From Fragum whitleyi (taxonomy: Eukaryota > Mollusca > Bivalvia > Cardiida > Cardiidae): a DNA stretch of 64,000 bases. A program made the translations under genes and the position numbers. The DNA lies in assembly GCA_948146395.1 (NCBI GenBank), contig OX411544.1:56659642-56723641 (forward strand). Direction: 5' to 3'. This document shows positions 33,251 through 54,080 of this stretch, piece by piece. How positions within the stretch are numbered: position 1 is the first letter of the stretch; each line of letters begins with the position of its first letter. Below the pieces are notes generated by a model, which searched no databases, was not told the DNA's origin, and saw only the letters and a program-made list of their open reading frames with translations.

Positions 33251-34566
33251 TGGAGTTGTAAATACAATGTTGAAGCTTGCTAATCACGAAAATTTAGAAA
33301 ATGAAATCAAAGAAAATTATACATTCATCCCTGAATAATTTAATATAATTGGTTTCCATCAATTTTGTGCCTTCTGATTGGCCAAAAAATTGGTTTTATT
33401 CCTCAATGAAAACAATTTTTTAGCATGCAGCTGATTTTTAAGCTTGTGCGCAAACTAGTTCCGTAAGAAACATGTTTAATTATGGAACAAAAATTCCATT
33501 TTGCTTCATGATTTTGAATTATAATAAATGAAGAGAGTTTTTTTTTTTTATTTCATGGATGTTAAAACTCAAAACCTTATCACATGCATGTATGAATCTG
33601 CTTTGCATATTCATACAATGTGATTAGGTTATTTCGTTTCATACCTCAGTAGAATTAAAAGAAAATACTCTCTTCATCTCTTATAGAAATGATAATTATA
33701 CTTAGTCAGTCAACATTTTGATTAAAAGCAGTAATCTTTAAACTTTCAAGGTCAATCAACACTTGGTTGTCCATTTAATCACGCCTTTCTTTAAGAGCAG
33801 ATATCCTTGTCTCAATTTTTGATTTCTATTAAAGTTATGGACAAGGCTAGTTTCCTCAGTCATTTACAAGTTGAGCTGTCTATCCTGTGGTTGTGAAATT
33901 AGAAATGAATGGCTTGTTCAATTTCTTAGAAACTACAGAAACCTTTGGGGGATGCTTAAGCTACTGCTTTATATTTGCAAAACTGTTGAAAGCAGTGGTT
34001 AAACTCAATCAAATAAAGAAGCTTTGTCAGAAGGTATTCAAGTTATGAAGTTTAGGTTATCCCCTAATTTTGTCATGCTCTACAAGGGGCAAAATGTGTC
34101 TTTGACCATCATTTGGTCGTTCTTTCTCCATAACATTCACCATAATATTCCTTTTGCGCAAAATGTCTTACTACAACTTTAAGAGTAAAAAGAACTTGAG
34201 ATATTGCCCAAGCCTTGGTGTTGTCATTGTTGTTGGTGGTGTTGTCCTGGTGTCAAAACTTTTTTATGTTATATCTGGTACTACCGAAGGCATTCGCTTA
34301 GGTTACTCCTGATAAATTTTGTGTAAATTATGCCCCTTTTTCAGCATAGATTTTTTGTCCACTTTCCAGCACATAACAGCCAAGCATAGGCATCTATTGG
34401 CAGTGCTCTTGTTACTTTGATTTTGAAGCTTACCATTTTTGTATCCAATAGCTCTTCTCTTTACATTGTTATATCTTTAGTGGCCAAGAAACTTAGACTG
34501 ACTTTATTTAAAAAAGACTGACATTTACACATTCTTTTTTAAGCTCTAAAGTTCCTCAAAATTAGG
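33251..34566. other. Intergenic stretch, little recognised
   Basis: AT-rich DNA between the convergent genes. An AATAAA-like ataataaatg occurs near 33522. A palindromic pair aacctcatcacatgcatgta type (33570-33640) and a degraded family D piece around 34195-34412 are the only structures seen. Confidence 0.4.
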
Positions 34567-34725
34567 TGAAGGTAGTGGACACGTAAAGATCTGCACTATT
34601 TGAGAAATGATCATTCACAATGTTACCCGAGGTTTCCTAATGAAATCAGGAAACCTATGTTAATACTGTTAAAGTTCATGACTTCCAAAACATAGCCGAA
34701 CAATTTCAGGTCCACTTGCTTATAT
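34567..34725. mobile_element. MITE family K copy
   Basis: gaaggtagtggacacgtaaa to caatttcaggtccacttgct with the central gaggtttcctaatgaaatca palindrome. Diverged. Confidence 0.65.
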
Positions 34726-34879
34726 CAAGGAAAATTTGATAGCCATGGGGAGTGTCTCTAGCTCATTGGCAACTTGTATGAGTTACATGGCCACAATGTA
34801 TTCTGTTTACCAGAGAAAGGATTGTTAAAATAATCTCTATGCATATTTTCATTGTTTATGCTCAGTTTTATTTATAAAT

Positions 34880-35038
34880 AACCCTTGTCATGCTGAACCC
34901 TGAATATTCCTGTTTGGGCGGGGGGCACAGACTAAGATCAGTCTGCACATCTGTGCAGTCTGATCTTAGTCTTCACCAGTGCTTTTATCTCTGGTTTTTA
35001 TGTATATTTTTTAGGATTTACTCAGCATGGCAAGGGTC
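34880..35038. mobile_element. MITE family T1 copy
   Basis: cccttgtcatgctgaaccct to actcagcatggcaagggtca, with the well-preserved inner palindrome tctgcacatctgtgcagtct. Confidence 0.75.
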
Positions 35039-35675
35039 ATCATACACAAATGTATCATATCATGTTAAAAGAAATAAAGAAAAATATCCAGAAAAACAAT
35101 AAACAAGAAAATTTAATACTGTTGTCTTTTCCTGTTCAACCTTTTTCAGAGTTATAAATGAGGGTTTGTTTTATCCCCACCTGGTTAGATAAAGTCACAA
35201 CCACCACAGGGTTAGACACTAAGGGGTGTCCGGAAGTCCAAGACCCCTTGTTTACCAGTTGGGACTCCTTTCTATTGCAAGTATGGAGTCTGATGGACTC
35301 CAAGGGTCATAATGAGAATATTATGAAAAAACTAATGCGCAAAGCTCCCCTTTAAGACTTGCCAAAACTATAAATATTTTCACAACAAAAGTTAAGAAAA
35401 CATTTTACTTGCATCCCGTAGTATTTTGAAAAAAATCTTTGTTGAGAGAAAAAGTGGAAAAGAAGAACTGCTTATTCTCAGGAGTTAGTGTTGACCCCTG
35501 CACTATGGGTCAAAAATTCAAGACTTGTCCAAATTCAGAGAAGTTAAAACTATGAGATGACAGAATTTCTGATATCGAGGTAGGAAATAATGTGGAAAGA
35601 GTAGAAATTGCTTGCTATTATCAATGCTTTAAGTTTATGATCATAATGTTTCTGTTCTCATTATTCAATTCTTTT

Positions 35676-36301
35676 TATACCCCCACCTACGAAGTTGAGG
35701 GGGGTATATCACCTTCATTATGTCTGTCTGTCTGTCCATCCATCCCTTGGTCCGTAGACCTTTTCGTTCCAGACTCTAACTCAAGAACCAAGTGAGCTAC
35801 AATCATGAAACTTTATACAAATGTTGCTTATTACCCAAGGAATCACCCTATTGTTTTTGGGTGACATAGTCACAGTCATAGTCAGCCTTTTTTCAATTTT
35901 TGTTTCCGGACTCTAACTCAAAAACCAAGTGACCTTAAATCTTGAAACTTTATGCAAATGATGCCTATGACCGAAGGAAGTGCCCTATTATTTTTGGGTC
36001 ACATAGGTCAAAGATCAAGGTCACAGTCAATTTTTGTTTCCAGACTCTAATTCAAAAACCAAGCAACCTAGAATCATGAAACTTTATGCAAATGTTGCTT
36101 ATGACCAAAGGAAGTGTCCCATTGTTTTTGGGTCACATAGGTCAAAGGTCAAGTTCACAGTCATTTTTTTATTCAATTTTCGTTTCCGGACTCTGCAAAT
36201 GACCTCAATATTTATAACAAACACATCCTTCACTTAAAGCACTTGCATTTTGACAAAGTGCTTGTGGGGAGTAGAAACGCCCTCTGCGACAGTTCTAGTT
36301 T
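35676..36301 (+). mobile_element. Family E Helentron-like element
   Basis: tatacccccacctacgaagt, ggggggtatatcacc, (CTGT)n, then three to four core units with aactctaactcaagaaccaa and catgaaactttatgcaaatg. The end cctctgcgacagttctagtt equals that at 31928. Confidence 0.75.
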
Positions 36302-36329
36302 CTTTATGGAGCCCTCTAGCCCACACTTA

Positions 36330-36632
36330 AATGCCCCCATTATGTAATTGTGTCTGGCTTATAGAGTCACCTTCGTCCATGTGTTAGTGCAGGTTTGGTG
36401 TATGTGTGGTATGTCTGTATCCAAATTATGTCTGGAGCATAACTTTTACAAAATTTATGATTGGATGTCAAAATAACTTGGCACAGTTGTTCCCGTGGAC
36501 GAGTTCTAGTGTGATGCAAACAGCTTGTCCTGACACGCCCAAGGATAGGGTCAAGTTCCCAGTTGAAGGTTAAAATGTGTCCTAGGTAAAAAAATGTTTT
36601 AGGTAATCTGTGTCTACGACACACTTCTAATC
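36330..36632 (+). mobile_element. Family G repeat
   Basis: atgcccccattatgtaattg to gtctacgacacacttctaat. It shares structure with 28444-28690 and 29378-29734. A short minus-strand frame in it is not supported as a gene. Confidence 0.5.
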
Positions 36633-36638
36633 TCTTTT

Positions 36639-37811
36639 TAGTCCCTTACCGGTTGGGGGACTATAGGTTTGCTCGATTCAGTCTGTCCATCCGTCTGTCT
36701 GTCACACTTTTGTCCGGGCTATATCTTCTAAACCATATGTGCTAGCAACTTCAAACTTGGTACACTTATAGAACTCATTGAGGAGAAGTGTCATGTTCAA
36801 GAACCGTTATTCTGCCACGCCCACTTTTTGAGTTATTGCCCTTTGTTGTTTTTACCCTTACATTTTTGTCCGGATCATATCTCTTAAACCATAAGTGCTA
36901 GCAACTTCAATCTTTCTACACTGATAGATCTTATCGAGTTATCAAGGACAAGTGTCATGTACAAGAACTGTTACTCTGCCACACCCACTTTTTGAGTTAT
37001 TGCCCTTTGTTGTTTTTTACTTTTACATTTTTGTCCGGAACATATCTTCTAAACTATAAGTGCTAGAAACTTCAAACTTGCTACTCTTATAGATATCATT
37101 GAGGACAAGTGTCATGTACAAGAACTGTCACTCTGCCATGTCCACTTTTTGAGTTATTGCCCTTTGTTGTTTTTTACCTTTACATTTTTGTCCGGAACAT
37201 ATCTTCTAAACCATAAGTGCTAGAAACTTCAAACTTGCTACTCTTATAGATATCATTGAGGACAAGTGTCATGTACAAGAACTGTCACTCTGCCATGTCC
37301 GCTTTTTGAGTTATTGCCCTTTGTTATTTCTATCCTTACATTTTTGTCCCAAACTTATCTCCTAAACCATAAGTCCTAGCAACTTCAAACTTTGTACACT
37401 GGTAGATCTCATTGAGAAGAAGTGTAATGCACAAGAACTGTTACCCTGCCACATCCACTTTTTTAGTTATTGTCTGTTGTTGTTTTTTATCCTGACATTT
37501 TTGTCCGGACCATATCTCCTGAGCCATCAGTGCTAGCAACTTCAAACTTGGTACACTTATAGATCTCATTGAGGACAAGTGGCATGTACAAGAATCATTC
37601 TTCTCCGCCCACTTTTGGAGTTTTTGCTATTGGTTGTTTTTACTCTTATATTTTTGTTTGGGACATTTTGTTCAAAACCTAATGTGCTAGCAACTTCAAA
37701 TTTTGTATACAGTTATAGATCTAGTAAGTAGGAGATATATTATAAGAAAGGATTTTTTGTTATCCGGTGGGGGACTCCTGTATTGCATTGCAATACGACA
37801 TGCACTTGTTG
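36639..37811 (+). mobile_element. Family H Helentron-like element with ~155-bp core units
   Basis: tagtcccttaccggttgggg, gactataggtttgctcg and tccatccgtctgtctgtc, then about seven units with acatttttgtccgg, gctagcaacttcaaacttgg, ttatagatctcattgagga and actttttgagttattgccc. It ends ggtgggggactcctg and attgcattgcaatacgac. Confidence 0.75.
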
Positions 37812-38251
37812 TTTATGTTGCTTCAGTTATATACAAAGATTTTTTGTTAAAGTATGAAGAAAACAGTTGATCTACCAGTATATAAGCATTTATGTTGCAT
37901 AGGTTTGATTTTAGGGAGTCAAAACCCTGGCTTAAGGGTAAAACACGATCCCTGCATCCCTTCTGATTGTCAGGGTTCCCTTCAGTTACAAAGGTAGTAT
38001 TTTTTTGAAAGAGCAAAGTGCAACAAAAGTTAGTGATATATTCTAATATATTTGCAAGTCAGGGGTTCTAACTCCAGAACAAAATAGAGTTAGAACCCTG
38101 GCTCGAAAAAAATACTTTCTAATTGAAAAAATATCCAATTTTTAAAAATATAGAAGGATCATAAAGGAACCCCTTGTTTTGAAATAATAGAATCCCTTGC
38201 AGTATTTTGGGAAACTGATGGTGTAACCATGCAGTCCATTTTGGTGAGTGC
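37812..38251. other. Intergenic stretch, nothing recognised
   Basis: AT-rich DNA between family H and a MITE K copy. No repeat match or coding sequence seen. It lies beyond the PTGR2 stop in the direction of transcription, so it may include its 3' flank. Confidence 0.4.
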
Positions 38252-38703
38252 TTAGTTACATAGTGGACCCATAAGAGTTGCGCAATGTTTGGGAAGTCTT
38301 GACCTTAAACAGTGCTAACCGAGGTTTCCTTGTATGTGTTCCAAAATGTTGCGGAACTATAAAGGGTCCACTAACTTAACAGTGCAACACTATTGTAAGT
38401 GCCTATATGTTTACACTGACCCCTCAGTTTGTGTTTGTACTAATTCCTGATTACATAATAAGCAGATTGCAAAATAATTTTAGTCACAGACATGAAACAA
38501 AACAAATTGATGGCAGTCATCTTAACCTCTTAAAGCTGTAGTCACAATGTCTAAGCTGCCCATCCTTGAAAATGTTAGAAAAACATAATAGAAAAACATA
38601 ATGGTGGGATATGACCAAGGTTAAAAGTCATCCCATTATAAATGAGTGTTTTTGATTGGTCAATGGATTTTTTGATTGACAGCAGCGATCTGTTAAATGG
38701 ATA

Positions 38704-48681
<9,978 letters not shown>

Positions 48682-48760
48682 CTGAAATTCATCTACTCAT
48701 TACCAAACAACATTATTATAGACTGTTCCAAATTCAAAGAAGTTGCACAAATTTATTTAA

Positions 48761-48981
48761 CCCTTTGCTGTTTAATCCCTGCTTTTTACGTGCGTGTGAT
48801 TTTATGATTGAGGAAACATTGTGAAAAAAGAAGAAATTGCTTCTGACAAGCAATTTCTTCTTTTTCCACACTATTTTCTACCCTACTGAATGGTTATTTT
48901 TCAAATTAAATCCACTTTTAATTTTCGTCTGCAAAACCTTTGAATTTGGACAGGTCTAAAATTTTGTAAAACGGGAAAGGG
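48761..48981. mobile_element. 221-bp TTAA MITE (family T2), inverse orientation
   Basis: TTAA 48757-48760 and 48982-48985; CCCTTTGCTGTTTAATCCCT to gtaaaacgggaaaggg. Same length (221 bp) and same hairpin as 42124-42344, read in the opposite direction. Confidence 0.9.
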
Positions 48982-49061
48982 TTAAAGTTGAAGAGATCCA
49001 ATATTTTTTGTCTTTTTAGAGTAAATAATTGTTAACAATCTAGCAAATACAAACATATTTT

Positions 49062-49165
49062 TCAGTCTTATCATGGCAGAAGGAGCACCGAACAATAGAT
49101 TCCTAATAATTCTTGCATCAGTACTACCATTTCAGCGTTTCCCACTCTCCAGCTGATATCCCACT
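49062..49165 (-). mobile_element. SINE body fragment
   Basis: In reverse it contains tgggatatcagctggagagt and gtagtactgatgcaagaatt, matching the SINE body (gagatagcagctggaggcta, ggtagtactgg) at 2325-2365. Truncated at both ends. Confidence 0.55.
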
Positions 49166-49215
49166 TGGTTTCATGATTATCAACCCATTGTTTTGGAGAT
49201 GGGAAGGATATTGAT

Positions 49216-49285
49216 TGGTCAGTGCAAAACAGTTGTAACTGCCTACATGTTTATAGGCAGTTACAACTGTTTTGCACTGTGCCAT
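49216..49285. repeat. Hairpin family P, best-preserved copy
   Basis: tggtcagtgcaaaacagttg and taactgcct mirror aggcagttacaactgttttg and cactgtgcca around acatgtttat. About 28 paired bases. Confidence 0.9.
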
Positions 49286-49301
49286 CGATATGTGCTGTCA
49301 C

Positions 49302-49333
49302 CTGGAAATTGCCAAAACTTTGGACTCCTTTTC
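49302..49333 (-). CDS. Candidate PTGR2 first-exon fragment (weak)
   Basis: A 32-nt segment with acceptor gtcacag and donor GTGACA. In the phase required by the next exon it ends …FPG; joined, the spacing PG-x4-P-x3-NF-x8-LPD equals human RPGKNGNPVAENF…LPD. However, the preceding residues (RKRSPKFWQ) do not resemble VVLNSR, and the match is short. A different first exon further upstream is quite possible. Confidence 0.25.
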
Positions 49334-49764
49334 CTGTGACAAATAACATATGTGAGAATACCACAAAATTCAAAAAGAGATGATTGTAAACTAATTATGC
49401 CCCCCCATTAGAGCAGGTTGATGGCGTATTCTTTGATAATTAACAAAGGGCTATAAAAAAAAAAGAAATATGATCAGTAGAGTTTTGGTTCTTAAGTATT
49501 GCACCTCTTCTCAATATGATCTATCCACCCATGAAGTTTTATGAAAGTAGCCATCATACTTTCTGAAATATGCTTCAGACTAACTTAAAGTATGGAAATC
49601 AAGAGCAATAGCTCATAAGATAAGCAAGGTAGAGTTATGGTTCTTATGCACTGCACTTCCCCTTGATACAATGAATACACCCATGAAGTTTCATGACCAT
49701 TATAAGCTATCATGCTTTCTGAGATATGCTCAGGACAAGAATGGTCTACGTATGGACGGACCGA

Positions 49765-49918
49765 CCGATTGTTTGTTTGTTTGAATGGGTTTTACCCTGC
49801 TTTCAATAATTTCGCAGTTATATCGCGGTGGCCGGAGCACCTAACAATGGATTCCTGGTATTTCTTCCACCTGTACTACCATTACATCCTTTCCTAGACT
49901 GCTATCTCACATAGACGG
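49765..49918 (-). mobile_element. SINE, 5'-truncated, minus strand
   Basis: In reverse: tatgtgagatagcagtctag, gaaaggatgtaatggtagta, gttaggtgctccgg, cgatataactgcgaaattat and a (CAAA)n-like tail. Flanks share gacgga…gacc, consistent with a target duplication. The tRNA head is missing. Confidence 0.75.
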
Positions 49919-50634
49919 ATTGACCAACCAACCGACAAGTGCAAGGCAATATACCCTCTCTTCTTCGAAGGTGGGCATAATAAGAATCTTCCTTCTGATG
50001 AGAAAAAAACATCCTGAGCAAGATGATGTGATAACACTGAATTGTATATGTGATGGACGACGCAAAATCAGCAGCACCCAATGACACTCGACATGTTCAA
50101 CTATCACAAAAGCTCATCTTGAGTACAATGTGCTGAGGTGAGCTAACTCTAGATTAACCCACCAGTAGCTACCTAAATTTAAAACTTGTTATGTATTCCT
50201 TCTTTGATACTCTGCCATCAACATATTAGAGGTTGGAGGAACATTATTGCAGTAAAAGTGCTTGTATAATTGGGCCATATTTGTGGCCTCTCGAAAGTAA
50301 ACAAGAAAATTGTCAATTAGGCTCCTTTTCCCATGATTTGGCATGGATCCTTCCCATTTTAATAGGGTTCATCCTTGTGACCTGACCAAGATTCTGACCA
50401 AGTTTCATGAAGATTGGATCATATTTGTGGCCTCTAGAGTGTTAACACTTAAATTGTTGACGCCTGACCGACGACAGATATTCAATGATCACAAAAGCTC
50501 ACCTTCTACTTCTACCAGATACTGGCCACACTCAACACTTTGAGTATTATTGCCAGGGGTGCGCATGAGAGATAGGAGCTAAGGTGAAAGTTATGTACAG
50601 TGAAAGTTTAAAAGATAAAAACTGAAGGCAGAAA

Positions 50635-52146
50635 TCAGTTACAGTGTTCGGCAAGTCGGACTTTGAAGGTCTCGACAGTGCCTGCTGATGCTATATCAGG
50701 TGGTAGGCTGTTCCATTCCTTGATGGTTCTCGGAAAGAAGGATTGTTGACGGTAGGTTTTTGATGAGTAAGGTATTTCAAAGGAAAGGCTTGAGGAGTGT
50801 CTTGATTGTCGTAAGTTTTGTCTCAATCTTTTGTCTTTGTCTATAGCAACTTTTTGGTTGATGACTTTATACAGGAGAGTGAGGCGACTGTTTTTTCTTC
50901 GCGCTTTCAGTGAGGGCCAGTTTAGGTCAGACAGCATGTCATTCACACTCGATCTGTTTCTGTAGTTGTTTTTCACAAAGCGGGCTCCCCTTCTTTGGAT
51001 CTTTTCTATTCTGTCTATGTCTTTTTGTTCATATGGGTCCCAGACCGATGATGAATATTCAATAGTTGGACGTACTAGTGACATATAGGCAACTTCTTTT
51101 ACAGATGATGATGAGATATAGAGATTTCTCCTGACAAAGCTAAGGCTGCGATTGGCTTTATTAGTGATGTTACTGATATGCTCTCCCCAGTCTAGGCGAT
51201 TGTTTATGGTTAGTCCAAGGTATTTGGCGGATGTTACGTGTTGGAGGACATGTTCATGTAGTCTGTAATTGTGTATTTTGGTTGTCTTCTTTCTGCTTAT
51301 GGAGAGAACTTGGCACTTGTCAGGATGAAACGCCATTCGCCAGGTTTTTTCCCATTTAGCCAGTTTGTCTAAGTCATCTTGGAGAATTTGGCAGTCGCTA
51401 TCGTTTGAAATAGTAAGATACACTATAGTATCATCGGCAAAAAGGCGAACCGTTGAGTGTAGTGAGTGGGGCAGATCGTTGATATAGTAAAGAAAGAGGC
51501 TTGGGCCGAGTACAGAGCCTTGAGGGACTCCAGATTTCACTGGTACATGTTCAGAATGTTCCCCTTCTAGTACGACAGATTGTGTCCTGTTGCTGAGGAA
51601 GGCTTTAATCCATCGGTTGGTTCTTCCTCTGATCCCGTAGTGGTCTAGTTTATGTAGTAGGAGGCTGTGTGATACTTTATCAAAAGCTTTAGAGAAATCC
51701 ATAATGAGTACATCTGTCTGTTTACCATTTTCCAAATTTAGAGTGATGTCATCTGTGAATTCTAGTAATTGTGTTTCGCATGATCTGCCTTTTCTGAATC
51801 CATGCTGCAGAGGGTATAGTATGTTTTTATTTTCCCCGTGGTTCATAATGTGAGTGGTGACGCAGTGTTCTAGTATTTTACAGCAGATGCATGTCAGTGA
51901 GATTGGACGATAGTTCTCTGGGTTATATTTACACCCCTTCTTGTAGATTGGTGCTACATTGGCCGTGCGCCAGTCAGATGGTATATCTCCAATTTCCATA
52001 GAGTAGTTCAAAATGTCTGTCAGGATTGGGGCGATGTTTTCAGCAAGCTCCTTCAGGATTCTTGGATGTATAGAGTCTGGTCCTGGTGCTTTTGTGATGT
52101 TTAGAGAGGTTAAGAGTTTGTATACACCAGATGTAGTTATTTCATG
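50635..52146 (-). pseudogene. Reverse transcriptase part of the retrotransposon
   Basis: The frame is open from 52146 to the stop at 50635; the first methionine is at 52011 (458 codons from there). It includes NITKAPGPDSIHP, NYRPISLT, HGFRKGRSCE, the catalytic MDFSKAFDKVSH (first aspartate, residue 105 from that methionine), SGVPQGSVLGPSLFLYYIND and FADD at 191-194 with the two catalytic aspartates, then the thumb and C-terminal region ending FKVRLAEHCN. All RT core motifs are intact. In this family RT is normally fused to the endonuclease, so a separate start at 52011 is unlikely to be real. Confidence 0.88.
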
Positions 52147-52592
52147 TCAGGGGCAGTTTCATAGGCAGATCCTGACATGAATTTATTGTCTCTGAATTCT
52201 GTGCTGGAACATGGGGTACTTTCCGAGAATACTGATTGAAACTGGTGGTTGAGGATAGTTGCCTTACTTTTTGGGTTGGTGAATAACTGCCCTTGATCTC
52301 TAAGTCCCGGTATGGATGTGTTGTCTTTCTTTCTGTGTTTTATGAAAATCCAGAATTTTTTAGAAAATGTTTTGTTTTCTTCTAATTTAGTAGATTGTGT
52401 TGTGACCATGTTGTCTATATATGACCAGTAAGCCCGTCTCAGTTTCTTCTGTAGCAGTTGCTTTGTCTCCTTGTACTGCTTTATATGAGATTGGTGATTT
52501 GATTTCTTTTTTCTAACATATTGTCGGTCTCTTTTTTTAATGAGTGTCTTTATTTCTTGTGTGATCCATGGTGCGGAGTCTCGCGGTTTGGC
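52137..52592 (-). pseudogene. Retrotransposon linker between endonuclease and RT, past a stop codon
   Basis: This is the continuation of the endonuclease frame after the TAA. It is open through PRDSAPWITQEIK (typical of CR1-type elements after the endonuclease), a basic region and FWIFIKHRKKD, until TAA at 52137-52139. The reverse transcriptase continues in another frame that is open from about 52146, so a small indel lies near 52140. Confidence 0.8.
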
Positions 52593-54080
52593 TTATTTAT
52601 GGGGAATGTGTTTCTGTACACTGTCTTGTAGATTGTTCTTAAAGGTTGACCATATTTTGTTGATATTTTCTTTGTTGTCAATCTGTTGTTTTATCTTAGA
52701 GGATATTGTGTCCATGTCTCTTTTCATTCCATCCCATTTTGCGTTCTTGTAGAGAGGTATGTTGCGTTTCATTTGCTTATGGGACACAGGGGAAATGTCA
52801 AATTCTATCATTACAGCATCATGATCAGATATTCCAGGTATCACACTTGTCCGAAGGACCTTTGTTGGAAGGTTTGTTATGAGGAGATCTAGTGTGCTTT
52901 TGTTGCGTGTCGGTTCTTCAACTAATTGGGTAAGGCCATTGTCGTCTAAGCAATCAGTGAGCTTGTAATGCTGTTTGGGATATGGTGCATTTGGATAAAG
53001 AGTCTTACTCTTCCAATCCCAGCCTGGCATATTAAAGTCCCCACCAATCATAATCACTGAATCCCTGATGGAGGATGCTCTTCCCACAGATTCTTCAAAT
53101 TGATTTAGGCTTTTTTCATCACTTGTTTTAGGGTTGTAGTATGAGCATAGCAGGAGTGTCTTGGAGCCAATCATATTTATCTTCGCCCAGATTATCTCAC
53201 AGTCTGTTTGTAGTTCTGGTACATCACTGCTGAGAAGAGTATCCTTGATGGCTATTAGGACTCCTCCTCCCGTGCCAGTGTGTCTGTCTTTTCTCCAGAG
53301 CTTGAAATTTGGTGGAAAGATTTGGTTGTCAGTTATGGTGGAATCCAACCATGTTTCTGTTGCTATTACAATGTCAGGTTTAGTGCAGTCTAGAATATTT
53401 TCTATACGGTCTTGTTTTTTCTTTATAGACTGGCAGTTAATGTTCAGAATCCGTAGTGGAACTTTCTTACGAGTGTTTTGATTTGGTTGTTTTTTCTTTT
53501 CTGGAGTGGAGGTATGTTGTGGTTTCATCTGTTGACCTGTGCTTGGACTTGGCATGCTGCTATCACTCAAGGAAAGTAAGCTGAATGTGTTTTCTGAGTA
53601 AAGTGAGTGTAGATCGAAGCATACTGTGCTATAATTGGGAGAGTTGCAAACAATACAATCCAGTCTGATGGCGCTGTCTTCATTAAGTATACTATAGGTA
53701 CCAGTATGGACATCCTGGCAATCTGTGTGGTACCACTGGTCGCATGTGTCACACACTATTGCACGGTGGTCCCATGTTACTGGCTGGTCGCATGTGCCAC
53801 AAGGATATACAGTGCTGTTGTTGTTGATTGGACCAGGGTTGGATTCAATGTCATGAGAAATTGCTATGATTTGTAGGAATATATAGCAGAGTAGGAGTTT
53901 CGTCTTAGAGTTGTCCTTTTGTTTCTTTCTTGCAATTTCTAGCACAAGTCTCGAAAATGTTCCAAAATTAGACATTCTTCTACTATGTGTAAAGATAAGT
54001 TCATCATCTGACCTTTTTTCCTTGGGGGCAAGATTTTTAAGCATGAAAATGAAACATGCGAAGTATAAAATAAATGCCAT
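52593..54080 (-). CDS. Retrotransposon ORF: 2A motif, PHD finger, endonuclease
   Basis: 495 codons from an ATG at 54080. Residues 1-16 are hydrophobic. A second hydrophobic stretch (63-75) leads into DIESNPGP at 77-84, the exact 2A ribosome-skipping consensus D-x-E-x-N-P-G-P. A PHD-type zinc finger follows with C94, C97, C110, C113, H118, C121, C142 and C145. An exonuclease/endonuclease/phosphatase domain runs from about 209, with N215, Q217, E242 (ETWL), GGDFN and SDH catalytic motifs all present. The frame ends at TAA after HIPHK; reading continues coherently beyond it in the same frame, so the stop is probably a nonsense mutation in a longer polyprotein. Jockey-like elements are the alternative clade. 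Confidence 0.9.
   Translation of the reverse strand: MAFILYFACFIFMLKNLAPKEKRSDDELIFTHSRRMSNFGTFSRLVLEIARKKQKDNSKTKLLLCYIFLQIIAISHDIESNPGPINNNSTVYPCGTCDQPVTWDHRAIVCDTCDQWYHTDCQDVHTGTYSILNEDSAIRLDCIVCNSPNYSTVCFDLHSLYSENTFSLLSLSDSSMPSPSTGQQMKPQHTSTPEKKKQPNQNTRKKVPLRILNINCQSIKKKQDRIENILDCTKPDIVIATETWLDSTITDNQIFPPNFKLWRKDRHTGTGGGVLIAIKDTLLSSDVPELQTDCEIIWAKINMIGSKTLLLCSYYNPKTSDEKSLNQFEESVGRASSIRDSVIMIGGDFNMPGWDWKSKTLYPNAPYPKQHYKLTDCLDDNGLTQLVEEPTRNKSTLDLLITNLPTKVLRTSVIPGISDHDAVMIEFDISPVSHKQMKRNIPLYKNAKWDGMKRDMDTISSKIKQQIDNKENINKIWSTFKNNLQDSVQKHIPHK

Noticed and set aside
35158..35355. 65-codon frame between the genes
   Set aside because: No family match, no splice context, within repeat-rich DNA.
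53161..53481. 106-codon plus-strand frame opposite the endonuclease
   Set aside because: It is the complementary shadow of a strongly supported minus-strand coding region.
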